Shown: positions 44,194-52,427, counted from the first letter of the stretch. The stretch is DNA of 64,000 nt from Chitinophagaceae bacterium (GCA_025934485.1 JAICXX010000009.1:1-64000); one strand, 5' to 3'. A program made the numbers and translations. The notes: generated from the sequence alone by a model not told the origin.

Positions 44194-44209
44194 GGGCATC
44201 CCAATTGCA
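44194..44209 (+). promoter_or_regulatory. Sigma-54-type -24/-12 promoter candidate
   Basis: GGGCATCCCAATTGCA has GG-N10-GC spacing with CAT and TTGCA. The predicted start near 44220 is 9 nt before the ATG at 44229 and lies after the earlier in-frame start at 44205, supporting the shorter protein. Confidence 0.45.
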
Positions 44210-44228
44210 AGGGTATGCAGAAAACTGT

Positions 44229-44414
44229 ATGGAAAGAACCTCCTCTATTCGCGCAGGCCGGCTGCGTTTGCTGGCGGCCCTCCTGGTACTCTCCCTAACT
44301 TCTTCTCTGCTGGCGGGATGTCCTCCGCCTCCGCATCGTGGAACACCGCCCGCTCCGCCAAAACCTCCCGGTGCCTGGATGCCGATGATGCACCAGCCCA
44401 CACCAATGGCCTAA
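44229..44414 (+). CDS. Small proline-rich lipoprotein
   Basis: 61 aa. A basic N-terminus, a hydrophobic core (LLAALLVLSLTSSLLAG) and a lipobox LLAGC with the Cys followed by a Pro-rich mature peptide of about 30 residues (CPPPPHRGTPPAPPKPPG). It is recognisable only by this export pattern; no family is known to me. The -24/-12 site just upstream supports a real gene and this start. It is flanked by the AT-rich gap and the acidic protein gene. Confidence 0.55.
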   Translation: MERTSSIRAGRLRLLAALLVLSLTSSLLAGCPPPPHRGTPPAPPKPPGAWMPMMHQPTPMA

Positions 44415-44471
44415 TGGGGCCGCTCCGGCGAAAAAATAATTTCGGTAACTTACAAGTCTAAAACATCAGCT

Positions 44472-44942
44472 ATGGCAAAAAAGGATAAAAATACGATGGA
44501 CCTCCCCGAGGTCAAAGACATACCCGGTCAGGAACATGTCAGACCACCCCGTTTGGGCGAATTGGGCGACACCACCGCCTCATCTTCCGATGAGGAAGGC
44601 AAGGACGTCGATGGACTCGATGACGACGACGATCTGGAACTGAGTTCCGGCTCCAATGTATCGCGGGAAGAAAGAAGAGCCCTGGCGAATGTCGATAACC
44701 GCGAGGTCGATACGGAAGACGAAGTGCTAAACGAAGCCGCGCTCGACAGCACCGATGACGATGGCGATCCGCTGAATGAAGAAGGGTTTGGCGAAGATGT
44801 CTCCGGCGACGACCTCGACGTCCCTGAATCGGATGATGAAGAAGACGAATACGAAGAAGAGATCGGCGAAGGCGACGAAGAGAACAACGAGTACAGCACC
44901 GATAAGAACGAAGACGACAGCGATATCAATTACGATGCATAG
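44472..44942 (+). CDS. Acidic disordered protein
   Basis: 156 aa, with Asp/Glu making up a large share of residues and only a short basic start (MAKKDKNTMD). Runs such as GLDDDDDLEL and SDDEEDEYEEEIGEGDEENN indicate an intrinsically disordered polyanion. No domain or signal peptide. It resembles the 84-aa acidic protein at 6304-6558 in plan. The 3' end overlaps mscS by 13 bp. Function unknown; DNA mimicry, ion buffering or chaperone-like roles are possible but unsupported. Confidence 0.65.
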   Translation: MAKKDKNTMDLPEVKDIPGQEHVRPPRLGELGDTTASSSDEEGKDVDGLDDDDDLELSSGSNVSREERRALANVDNREVDTEDEVLNEAALDSTDDDGDPLNEEGFGEDVSGDDLDVPESDDEEDEYEEEIGEGDEENNEYSTDKNEDDSDINYDA

Positions 44943-46030
44943 GCGTCAGCCGCCCCGGCCTCCGGCCGGGGCGGTTCTTGAACTCGAACAACCGGAAAAG
45001 AGTCCGGATAATTGGTCTGCAAAAATTTAATGAGCCCCTCCCGCACATTACACCGCAGATCGAACGCGTTTCCCGAACTCGTAGCGCTCATCAGGGCCCG
45101 CACTTCCATGGTCTTCTCACTGGTGTTGGTGATCTGCAGGATCTTTACCCGTTTGTCCCAAAGCGGATCATTGTCCAGCAGCCGGGTCAATTCCGCGCGC
45201 AAGGGCTCTATCGGCGTCATATAGTCCAGGTAGAGAAAAACGGTGCCGATGATATCGGCCGTAGTCCGCGTCCAGTTCTGAAAGGGTTTCTCGATAAAAT
45301 AGTTGATGGGCAGGATCAGCCGCCGCTGGTCCCAGATGTTGAGCACCACATACGTCAGGGTGATCTCCTCGACGCGTCCCCATTCGCCCTCCACCACCAG
45401 CACATCGTCTATCCGCAACGGTTGGGTGAAAGCCAGCTGGAACCCGGCCAGCAGGTTGCTCAAAGATTTCTGGGCGGCAAAGCCGATGATGATACCGCCC
45501 ACGCCGACGCCGGTAAGCAACCCCGTGCCGATCTTCCGGAGATTGTTGAAGCTCAGCAGGATGACGCATGCCGTGAGGATCAGGATCAGCGTGATGGCCA
45601 TCCGGCGGATGAACTGGAGCTGCGTGCGGATCTTTCGTTCTTTAAGATTGTCCGCCTTCTGGATATCATAGGTATGGTAGACATAGTCTTCGAAGATCTT
45701 GACGATGCCAATGAGGACGTTGGCAAAGGAGATGGCGAGGAGGATCTCTATCGTTTTGTTGACAATAGGGTAGACATTGCTGCGCATCTTCATCAATGGG
45801 AGCAGAAAGTTGAAGGCCAGCAGGGGCAGGAAATAGCTCATGGGCTGGCCCAGCCGGGACAGGGTAGCGCGGGTGACGGAGAAATGAGGCGCCCCCGGGG
45901 GCTTCCGCCGCAGGAGCAGCGTAAGCAGGAACTTGAGGATAGTACCGATGAGAACGGCCACCCCTGTTAGGATAGCGTCCCAGACATAATCAGGAAAATG
46001 GTCGAACTGATCTAAAAGTTGATCCGGCAT
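44930..46030 (-). CDS. Small-conductance mechanosensitive channel (MscS family)
   Basis: 366 aa, inner membrane. Four hydrophobic segments precede the pore helix and beta domain: LLTGVGVGGIIIGFAAQKSL is the conserved TM3 pore region and LSNLLAGFQLAFTQPLRIDD the start of the beta domain, followed by VVEGEWGRVEEITLTYVVL. The channel opens under membrane tension to release solutes on hypo-osmotic shock. ATG 46030 is preferred because the upstream extension is Pro/Gly-rich and unlike family members. The C-terminal RVQEPPRPEAGAAD is encoded by a GC hairpin at 44950-44974. Confidence 0.9.
   Translation of the reverse strand: MPDQLLDQFDHFPDYVWDAILTGVAVLIGTILKFLLTLLLRRKPPGAPHFSVTRATLSRLGQPMSYFLPLLAFNFLLPLMKMRSNVYPIVNKTIEILLAISFANVLIGIVKIFEDYVYHTYDIQKADNLKERKIRTQLQFIRRMAITLILILTACVILLSFNNLRKIGTGLLTGVGVGGIIIGFAAQKSLSNLLAGFQLAFTQPLRIDDVLVVEGEWGRVEEITLTYVVLNIWDQRRLILPINYFIEKPFQNWTRTTADIIGTVFLYLDYMTPIEPLRAELTRLLDNDPLWDKRVKILQITNTSEKTMEVRALMSATSSGNAFDLRCNVREGLIKFLQTNYPDSFPVVRVQEPPRPEAGAADAYAS
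44950..44974. terminator. GC-rich hairpin at the mscS 3' end
   Basis: CCGCCCCGGCC and GGCCGGGGCGG form a perfect 11-bp stem with a TCC loop. It starts 7 nt after the stop of the acidic gene and may end that transcript, but only TTCTT follows; it is also mscS coding sequence. Confidence 0.4.
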
Positions 46031-46205
46031 AATTACCACAATTTTACCCGTTTTTTTCTTGAGAGCGGGGAAAAATTGATACAGCCCCCGTCCGGGCGTA
46101 GGCTGAATACAGGTTGGCACATTTTTTTGTGATAATCAATTCATAAGAGCTCATAAATCAAGAGATCATAATTCTTTTGTGCGATAGAGGTTTAGGTTAA
46201 TGGAC

Positions 46206-46235
46206 GCCGCCCCGGTTCACCGGGGCGGCCTTTTT
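46206..46235 (+). terminator. Terminator-like hairpin in the topoisomerase leader
   Basis: GCCGCCCCGG and CCGGGGCGGC form a perfect 10-bp stem with a TTCA loop, followed by CTTTTT. It ends only 12 nt before the topoisomerase IB start codon and no coding sequence on this strand precedes it, so it may attenuate the gene or end a short leader RNA. Confidence 0.6.
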
Positions 46236-46247
46236 AAAACAACGACC

Positions 46248-47354
46248 ATGGAGGCAACCCCGGCTCTCTCCCATAAACAGTTTCTGCAGGCCGACCGTGA
46301 CCCCGAGCAAGCGGCCGAAGTCGCCCATTTGATTTATGTCACCGATAGCCAGCCCGGCATTCTTCGCCGCAAAAAAGGCAAAGGCTTCACCTACACGCTT
46401 GGCCGCAAAACCATCAAAGACCCCGCCGTGCTGCGCCGTATCCGCGGCATCGTGATCCCGCCGGCCTGGACCGATGTTTGGATCTGTCCGGACGCCAATG
46501 GCCATATCCAGGCGACCGGCGTCGACGTCCGCGGCCGGAAACAATATCGTTATCATGGCCAATGGAACGCCCTCCGCAACGAAACCAAGTTTCACCGGCT
46601 TTATGAGTTTGGAAAGGCGCTGCCCGCCCTCCGGGAAAAGATAGCAACGGATTTCCACGGCCGCGAATTGACGCGGGAAAAAGTGCTGGCCACCGTGCTG
46701 AGTCTCATGGAACGGACCTATATCCGTGTGGGCAATAATGAATACGAAAAGGCCAATGGCTCCTATGGCCTCACCACCCTGAAGAACAAGCATGTCAGGA
46801 TCAGCGGTGACACCCTGGTCTTCTCGTTCACCGGCAAAAAAGGCATTCACCACGATATTGCGTTGCACAACAAACGGCTGGCCCGTGCCGTAAGTCAATG
46901 CCGCGAGATCCCCGGCCGGGAACTCTTCCAATATTATGATGAAGAGGGCGCCCGCCATCCTATCGACTCCGGCATGGTCAACCAATACATCCACGAGGCG
47001 ATGGGGACCGATTTCACGGCAAAAGATCTCCGGACCTGGGCCGGGTCGCTGCACGCCCTGCAGGCCTTTCGATGCATCGGCGAGGCCTCCGATAGTATGG
47101 AATGCAAAAAGAACATCGTCGCTATGCTCGATACCGTGAGTAAAACGCTCGGGAATAGCCGCGCCGTCTGCAAGAAATACTATGTACACCCCGGTCTCAT
47201 CCGCTTGTATGAAGAGAACAAGCTGGTCACCTACATCGACGAATTCGATAAAGCGGAGTCCGCCGGTGCAGAAAAACATGCCCTTACGGCGGAGGAACTG
47301 GTGTTGATGAAGATCCTCGGGCAATACATTCGCACGACCCCGATCAATGCATAG
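46248..47354 (+). CDS. DNA topoisomerase IB
   Basis: 368 aa, poxvirus-like bacterial TopIB. The N-terminal domain shows GKGFTYTLGRKTIKDP, RIRGIVIPPAWTDVWICPD and the typical RGRKQYRYHGQW; the catalytic domain shows ERTYIRVGNNEYEKANGSYG, FTGKKGIHHDI and the terminal NSRAVCKKYYVHP with the nucleophilic Tyr. It relaxes supercoils by a reversible 3'-phosphotyrosyl nick. ATG 46248 is chosen because the longer frame would run through the terminator hairpin. Such enzymes are common in soil Bacteroidota. A terminator-like hairpin lies just upstream. Confidence 0.93.
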   Translation: MEATPALSHKQFLQADRDPEQAAEVAHLIYVTDSQPGILRRKKGKGFTYTLGRKTIKDPAVLRRIRGIVIPPAWTDVWICPDANGHIQATGVDVRGRKQYRYHGQWNALRNETKFHRLYEFGKALPALREKIATDFHGRELTREKVLATVLSLMERTYIRVGNNEYEKANGSYGLTTLKNKHVRISGDTLVFSFTGKKGIHHDIALHNKRLARAVSQCREIPGRELFQYYDEEGARHPIDSGMVNQYIHEAMGTDFTAKDLRTWAGSLHALQAFRCIGEASDSMECKKNIVAMLDTVSKTLGNSRAVCKKYYVHPGLIRLYEENKLVTYIDEFDKAESAGAEKHALTAEELVLMKILGQYIRTTPINA

Positions 47355-47376
47355 CCAGGAGGGCCGGTCCCTGCGC

Positions 47377-48600
47377 CTAGTGCGTGGACTCCGTGGTCGT
47401 CGTTTCCTCGCTGACCTCGGCCCTAACGCTGGTCTCGATGATCGTCGTGCTTTCGGACGTCGCCGGAGCGTCCCCTGCCGGCACGGGTGCAGCCGCAGGC
47501 GTACGGCTTCGCAGCTTGGCATACAACATACTATAGCGTTTGAAGTGATATTTTTGCGGCTTACCCAGCAGGAAACCTATGGCCTTGAAACCGGGCAGCA
47601 TGTCGAAGATGATCTTACAAATGGCGGTCACGGGAAGGGCGAGCACCAGGCCGGAAAGACCCCATAGCTTGCCGAACAATAGCAGGCTAAAGACCGCGAC
47701 CAGCGGATTGATGCTCACCTTGGACCCCACCACATACGGCGTGATGACATTGCCCTCGAGGATATGCACGAAAAGAAAGACACCCAGCACCCCCACCGCA
47801 TACCAATAGGAGTCCTTGGTCACCAGGGCGACGATCAGCGGCAACGCCGAACCGATCAATATGCCGATATAGGGGATCACGACCAGCATGCCGCCAAGAA
47901 ACCCAAAGAACAAGGGCGACTCGATGCCGAGCGCCCACAAGCCGATGGAGTTCAGCGTGCCGATGATACAGATCACCTTTAGTAAGCCACTCAGATAGTT
48001 CTGTATGACCCCATAGATCTTTTGCATCGTTTCGTCGATGAGCAATTTCTCCGAAGAAGCAAAGACCTTGTAAAAGAACTCCAGGAAAAAGACCCGGAAA
48101 TAAAGCAGAAAGAAGCTAAACAGCAGGATGAGCAGGAACTGCGATACCACGTTGGTGGTAAAGGACGTCACAGAGGAGAAATAGGCGGTACTGTTATCCT
48201 TGGCTTTTTCGAGCAGCATATGGATATGATCCGCCTGGGCAGATTTCCCGATATGGAACCGGGCCGCTATGGCCGTCTCCGCCTTGTCCGCCAGCTGAGA
48301 GAGCCTTTCGACGAACTGCGGGCCCTGGCCTGCCAGATGCACGAGCTGCAGGGCCACCACGGTGAGAAATAACGCGGTGATCACCCCCGCCACCAATACC
48401 GATATAAAAGCGGCTACCCCCTTGTGACAACCCCATTTTTCAAGCTGGAAACAAATGGGGAACAGGATACCCGAAAAGACCACGGCAAACAACATGGGCA
48501 CGATGACATCCTGCGCCCAGCTGAGGATCACAAAACAGATCACCAGGATCACGAGGATCGAGGCAGTGCGTACGGGTGAGGCGAATTTGAGCTCTTTCAT
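47377..48600 (-). CDS. AI-2E family transporter
   Basis: 407 aa. About eight membrane segments with the long soluble loop between the second and third groups, and conserved blocks FSFFLLYF, NYLSGLLKVICIIGTLNSIGLW, GMLVVIPYIGILIGSALPLIVAL and EGNVITPYVVGSKVSINPLV. The family (UPF0118/TqsA/YdiK) exports small molecules; a few members act as Na/H antiporters, so quorum-signal export is only one option. The C-terminus is a Thr/Glu/Ala-rich tail. The gene starts 11 nt after a strong terminator for the peptide gene upstream. Confidence 0.9.
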   Translation of the reverse strand: MKELKFASPVRTASILVILVICFVILSWAQDVIVPMLFAVVFSGILFPICFQLEKWGCHKGVAAFISVLVAGVITALFLTVVALQLVHLAGQGPQFVERLSQLADKAETAIAARFHIGKSAQADHIHMLLEKAKDNSTAYFSSVTSFTTNVVSQFLLILLFSFFLLYFRVFFLEFFYKVFASSEKLLIDETMQKIYGVIQNYLSGLLKVICIIGTLNSIGLWALGIESPLFFGFLGGMLVVIPYIGILIGSALPLIVALVTKDSYWYAVGVLGVFLFVHILEGNVITPYVVGSKVSINPLVAVFSLLLFGKLWGLSGLVLALPVTAICKIIFDMLPGFKAIGFLLGKPQKYHFKRYSMLYAKLRSRTPAAAPVPAGDAPATSESTTIIETSVRAEVSEETTTTESTH

Positions 48601-48611
48601 GCTTGATTGAT

Positions 48612-48637
48612 AAAAAAAAGCCGGTCATCCGACCGGC
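48612..48637 (-). terminator. Intrinsic terminator after the lmo0937-type gene
   Basis: On the minus strand GCCGGTC-GGAT-GACCGGC (7-bp stem) is followed by eight T residues. It lies 47 nt after the stop of the 48-aa peptide gene. Confidence 0.8.
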
Positions 48638-48684
48638 CTGCAGACTCTGCAATTACGCAGAATCATTACCCCGAAACATGCCGG

Positions 48685-48831
48685 TTAGGCTCGACGGATA
48701 ATCCCCAGGATAAGGGATATCACGGCCAATACGATGAGTATGTGAATGAGTCCACCCACACTGTAAACGAATACACCCAAGATCCACCCTATGAGGAGTA
48801 TAACAGCTATCAAATAAAGTAAACCAGACAT
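48685..48831 (-). CDS. lmo0937-family small membrane peptide
   Basis: 48 aa, translated by hand from the minus strand: MSGLLYLIAVILLIGWILG opens the peptide and ILIVLAVISLILGIIRRA closes it, two hydrophobic helices around a short GG turn (YSVGGLIH). This is the lmo0937-family pattern of tiny stress-associated membrane proteins frequent in Bacteroidota. ATG at 48831, stop TAA at 48687-48685. A strong terminator follows, and a TGGCA-type site lies 48 nt upstream. The plus-strand frame over the same bases has no such features. Confidence 0.85.
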   Translation of the reverse strand: MSGLLYLIAVILLIGWILGVFVYSVGGLIHILIVLAVISLILGIIRRA

Positions 48832-48877
48832 AAAATAATTTTTTGGTAGTAAGGAATCGTTTGTCTGAATACTCTAT

Positions 48878-48893
48878 TGAAAAATGCTTGCCA
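48878..48893 (-). promoter_or_regulatory. Weak -24/-12-like site upstream of the lmo0937-type gene
   Basis: Minus-strand TGGCAAGCATTTTTCA has a strong TGGCA and correct spacing but TTTC rather than TTGC at -12. About 36 nt of leader would result. Confidence 0.25.
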
Positions 48894-48964
48894 AATTCTT
48901 TATACCCGTAGAAAATACCTGTAAACCTTAGTTGTGGGGAATAAAATCTACAAGAGAAGTGGCA

Positions 48965-48972
48965 TACCTTTG
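48965..48972 (+). promoter_or_regulatory. Bacteroidota -7 box TACCTTTG
   Basis: Perfect TAnnTTTG match ending 15 nt before the ATG at 48988. No TTG lies at the usual -33 distance. Confidence 0.4.
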
Positions 48973-48987
48973 CCCGTATATAACCGC

Positions 48988-49902
48988 ATGAGCAGATTTA
49001 AATTCCGCATCTTCTGGAAGGCCATGAAAAAGGCCGCGGTGGATTTCAACAACGATAATGCTTTCAAGCTGGCGGCTTCGCTGTCCTATTCCCTGGTGTT
49101 CTCCATTGCCCCCTTCCTCATCGTGGCGATCTCGCTCACGGGGATCATCTGGGGCCAGCAGGCGGCGGAAGGCCGCATCTACGCTCAGATAAAAGACCTG
49201 GTAGGCATCAACGCGGCCCAGCAGATCCAGGACATCATCACCAATATCCACAAATCGCATCATACCATGGCGGGGGCGATCATGGGCGGAGCGATCCTGC
49301 TGATAGGCGCTACCGGCGTATTCACCGAGATCCAGGGCTCGATCAACTACATGTGGTGTATCCTCTCCAAACCAAAAAAAGGGTGGTTGAAATTCCTCAC
49401 GAACCGCCTCATCTCGTTCTCGCTGATCATCGCGTTTGGCTTTATCTCGATGGTCTCGCTGGTGGTGAATTCGCTGATGGATCTGCTGGGGAATTATCTA
49501 AAGCAATACTTTACACATTTCACCGTGTACTTCTTTTATACCGTCAATCTCGTGCTCACCCTGGCGGTGATCATCCTGCTTTTCATGATCATCTTCCGCG
49601 TCCTGCCGGATGCGATCATCAGCTGGAAAGACGCGTTTGTCGGAGCCATTTTCACCGGTGCGCTTTTCCTGATCGGGAAACTGCTGATCAGCTTGTACCT
49701 GAGCCACTCCAGCATCGGCGTGCTGTACGGCGCAGCGGCCTCGATCATGCTTATCCTCGTTTGGGTATATTATTCATCGATCATCCTCTACTATGGGGCG
49801 GAATTTACCAAGGCCTATGCGGAAGGGGTAGGGCGGACCATCCGCCCCAATTCAACCGCGGTGTATATCGAAAAAAAGGAAGTCCACGAGCTACCCGGCT
49901 GA
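48988..49902 (+). CDS. YihY/BrkB family membrane protein
   Basis: 304 aa with six hydrophobic segments. Family blocks: AFKLAASLSYSLVFSIAPFLIV, AIMGGAILLIGATGVFTEIQGSINYMW (given in parts), LISFSLIIAFGFISMVSL and the closing SIMLILVWVYYSSIILYYGAEF. Once called ribonuclease BN, these are inner-membrane proteins of unsettled function; there is no nuclease motif. ATG 48988 (MSRFKFRIFWKAMKKA) is chosen over the GTG at 48934 because of the -7 box at 48965-48972 between them. Confidence 0.9.
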   Translation: MSRFKFRIFWKAMKKAAVDFNNDNAFKLAASLSYSLVFSIAPFLIVAISLTGIIWGQQAAEGRIYAQIKDLVGINAAQQIQDIITNIHKSHHTMAGAIMGGAILLIGATGVFTEIQGSINYMWCILSKPKKGWLKFLTNRLISFSLIIAFGFISMVSLVVNSLMDLLGNYLKQYFTHFTVYFFYTVNLVLTLAVIILLFMIIFRVLPDAIISWKDAFVGAIFTGALFLIGKLLISLYLSHSSIGVLYGAAASIMLILVWVYYSSIILYYGAEFTKAYAEGVGRTIRPNSTAVYIEKKEVHELPG

Positions 49903-49947
49903 GGCCCTGCGGCGGGGCGCCGCCCGGCCGGGAAGTGGCGTAGCCGC

Positions 49948-50721
49948 TCAACTCGCCTTTTTCTTCCCTTTAAGCGAAGCCTGGAGCTGCGAGAGCAGAT
50001 CCGTGCTCTTCGTACTATGCACCACGCGGAGCGGCGACTTGACCTGTTTCCCCCCTTTGGCCTTGGCCTTGATGAGCTTCAACAGCTCGTCCGAATAGGT
50101 GTCCTTGTACTTCCCGATATCGAAAGGCCCCGAAAGTTGTTTGATAAGTTCGATGGCCATCTTCATCTCCGCGGGTTTGCTTTCGCCGGCGGGGATCTTG
50201 ATCTCCTCCGTACTGCGGATCTCCTGCGCCCAGCGAATGCGGTTCAACACGAGCAGGTTTTCATGCGGCTTGATCAACACCAGCTCTTCCTTGTTGCGCA
50301 TGACGAAACTGCCGAAACCCACCTTCCCTGTCTTTTCAAGCGCGTCACGCAGCAGCACATACGCTTTGCTGCCGGATTTGTCCGGTTCTATATAATAAGG
50401 AACTTCGTAGAACATGCTGTCGATCTCGGTGAGGTCGATAAATTCCTTGATCTCGATGATCTTGGTTTTTTCCGGGGACGCCTTTTTGAAGTCATCGTCG
50501 TCGAGGACGACATATTTACCGTCCAGGTTGTAGCCCTTGACGATATTTCCCCAGGGGACTTCCTTGCCGGTATTTTCGTTGACGCGTTTGTACTTGATGT
50601 GCGAGTGATCTTTTTTGTCGAGCATGTCGAGATCCAGCTCGCTGTCCTGCGTCGCGCTGTACAATTTGATGGGGATGTTCACCAGCCCGAAGCCGATAGC
50701 TCCCGTCCAGATCGATCTCAT
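49948..50721 (-). CDS. ku: Ku DNA end-binding protein
   Basis: 257 aa, the single-domain homodimeric bacterial Ku. MRSIWTGAIGFGLVNIPIKLYSAT, then HIKYKRVNENTGKEVPWGN and YYIEPDKSGSKAYVLLRDAL are signature blocks; KGKKKAS is a short basic C-terminus. Ku rings thread onto broken DNA ends and recruit LigD for non-homologous end joining. The likely partner is the LigD-like gene at 4450-6240, about 44 kb away. No -24/-12 site was found upstream, unlike ligD. Confidence 0.95.
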   Translation of the reverse strand: MRSIWTGAIGFGLVNIPIKLYSATQDSELDLDMLDKKDHSHIKYKRVNENTGKEVPWGNIVKGYNLDGKYVVLDDDDFKKASPEKTKIIEIKEFIDLTEIDSMFYEVPYYIEPDKSGSKAYVLLRDALEKTGKVGFGSFVMRNKEELVLIKPHENLLVLNRIRWAQEIRSTEEIKIPAGESKPAEMKMAIELIKQLSGPFDIGKYKDTYSDELLKLIKAKAKGGKQVKSPLRVVHSTKSTDLLSQLQASLKGKKKAS

Positions 50722-50777
50722 AATAGGTGTTTTTATATGCCGAAGTTAGCAAAAACCGGGCGGATGGGCGCCCTCCG

Positions 50778-52202
50778 CTAATTCCATAATCCGCGCACCT
50801 GCGCCACCGGTATATTCATCAGCTCACGGTATTTGGCTACGGTGCGCCGGGCGATCGAATAGCCGCGCTCGGCGAGTATGGTGACCAGCTGACGGTCGGT
50901 GTAAGGAGCCTTCTTATCCTCGGCCTCGATGACCTCGCCGATGATGTTCTGTATCACCTTGTTGCTGATATTGGTGCCTTCCTGGTTGACGATACCCTCG
51001 GTAAACAGATCCTTGAGCAGGATGGTACCAAAGGGGGTTTCGGCATATTTGTTACACGTCAGCCGGCTCACGGTCGAGATATCGACCTTCACCTTATCCG
51101 CAATATCCTTGAGCTTCATCGGCTTAAGCAACAGGATATCGCCGTATTTGAAATAATCGTATTGCATGTCCACGATGGCCCGCATGATCTTGAGCATGTT
51201 GTTCTCCCGCTGCTGAATGGCATTGATGAACCACTGCGCCGACGACAGCTTGCTGCGGAGATACTGGCGGGTAGACTTATCCGTGGCATTGTTCTGCGAG
51301 GTCTGCTGGACCATCTCCATCCACGATTGCGAGATATGCAGATTGCTGCTTCGCTGACGGTACAGGGCCAGCTCCAGCGTATCCCCCTCGTCGATGATCA
51401 CGAAATCCGGTAGGATAGAAGGATTGGCCTGGATACTGCTCATTTCGGGATTGAAAGGCCGGGTGCTGAGATGTGCCAGCAGGTGGAGGACGATCTTGAT
51501 CTCGTCGTCATCGAGCCCCAGCTGCCGGCGCAATTTGTCGAGGTTGCAGCTGCGCAGATCGTGAAAATGATGTTCCAGCAGCTCGATCGCCGTGCGGACA
51601 TCCGGCTGTTTGACATTCATCCGCTTCAGCTGCAACAACATGAATTCCTGCACATTCCGGCAACCGGCCCCGTAAGGCTCGAGCTCCCGGATCAGCTGGA
51701 GCGTTCCTTCCAGCTCCTCCGCTTCGATCCAGGTCTTTTTCTTGAAGCTGATCTCCGAAGCCAGCTCGTCGAGATCCTGCTCCAGGAACCCGTTCTCGTT
51801 CAGCGAGTCGATGAGGAAATCAAAGATAAAATGTCTGTCTTCCGGCACGTCCAGGAACCGGCATTGCCGCTTGAGCTCTTCCCGGAAGTCCGGGACCTCC
51901 GCAATTGGCTTTTCGGGAACCTTTTCCGTATTGATATAATTGTTGTACTCCGTTTTATAATCCGGGATATCGTCATAGCCATATTCGTCCCAATTCTGAA
52001 AATCCTGCACGGTTTCTTTGTTGTATTTGTCGGCATTGGCATCGTCTCCCGAGGCTAATTCCTCGAGGGCAGGGTTTTCGCTTAATTCATCTTGTATCCG
52101 CTGCTGGAGTTCAAGGGTATTCAAATGGAAAAGATTCAATAATTCGATCTGTTGCGGCAGTATAGTGTGTTGTTGTTTCTGCGTCTGTACTTGCTTCAGC
52201 AT
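50778..52202 (-). CDS. rpoN: RNA polymerase sigma-54 factor
   Basis: 474 aa. Region I at the N-terminus (QHTILPQQIELLNLFHLNTLELQQRIQDE, seen in two parts) binds activators; an acidic region II follows (about 50-95); region III ends with the RpoN box ARRTVAKYRE near the C-terminus, which reads the -24 GG. All three regions are intact. It directs RNA polymerase to GG-N10-GC promoters and needs an AAA+ enhancer-binding protein, none of which is in this window. ATG 52202 or 52211 both fit; longer extensions upstream are not family-like. It is divergent from the TamB gene. Confidence 0.95.
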   Translation of the reverse strand: MLKQVQTQKQQHTILPQQIELLNLFHLNTLELQQRIQDELSENPALEELASGDDANADKYNKETVQDFQNWDEYGYDDIPDYKTEYNNYINTEKVPEKPIAEVPDFREELKRQCRFLDVPEDRHFIFDFLIDSLNENGFLEQDLDELASEISFKKKTWIEAEELEGTLQLIRELEPYGAGCRNVQEFMLLQLKRMNVKQPDVRTAIELLEHHFHDLRSCNLDKLRRQLGLDDDEIKIVLHLLAHLSTRPFNPEMSSIQANPSILPDFVIIDEGDTLELALYRQRSSNLHISQSWMEMVQQTSQNNATDKSTRQYLRSKLSSAQWFINAIQQRENNMLKIMRAIVDMQYDYFKYGDILLLKPMKLKDIADKVKVDISTVSRLTCNKYAETPFGTILLKDLFTEGIVNQEGTNISNKVIQNIIGEVIEAEDKKAPYTDRQLVTILAERGYSIARRTVAKYRELMNIPVAQVRGLWN

Positions 52203-52427
52203 GATACCCATTTTTTGTACAGGTCTTACGACAAACAAGACGCCAGAATCCAAACGGTTGTATCCAAGCGAAAAAGCTCCCACCAGCGGAAACCCATGTG
52301 GAAAATACGGTACTCTTATGTGGAAAAAATCCAACAACTTCATTGACAGCGTTTTCCCGAGATTTGGTCTGCATTTTGTCATACCTGGATAAAGTTCTAA
52401 CTTAAACATTACAGAGAATTTTAATTT
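52203..52427. other. Divergent spacer between rpoN and tamB
   Basis: 225 bp without a credible gene; it should hold promoters for both directions. I see no GG-N10-GC site and no convincing TAnnTTTG box here. Confidence 0.5.

Larger units (their letters stand above)
43958..44228. other. AT-rich non-coding stretch
   Basis: From about 43965 to 44150 the sequence is strongly AT-rich, unlike the GC-rich surroundings, and no frame codes for a credible protein. It contains a perfect palindrome (44113-44130) and ends in a GC-rich CCCCGGGG block near 44151 followed by a sigma-54-type site. It may be remnant foreign DNA or a regulatory leader. Confidence 0.55.

Noticed and set aside
44528-44929. Minus-strand poly-serine frame over the acidic gene
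   Set aside because: Mirror image of Asp/Glu codons; no start context or domain.
48607-48822. Plus-strand frame of 71 codons at the lmo0937-type gene
   Set aside because: It is the antisense of the two-helix peptide and has no domain or signal.
48960-48974. TGGCATACCTTTGCC upstream of YihY as a sigma-54 site
   Set aside because: The gap between GG and GC is 9, not 10; the perfect TACCTTTG box inside it explains the site better.
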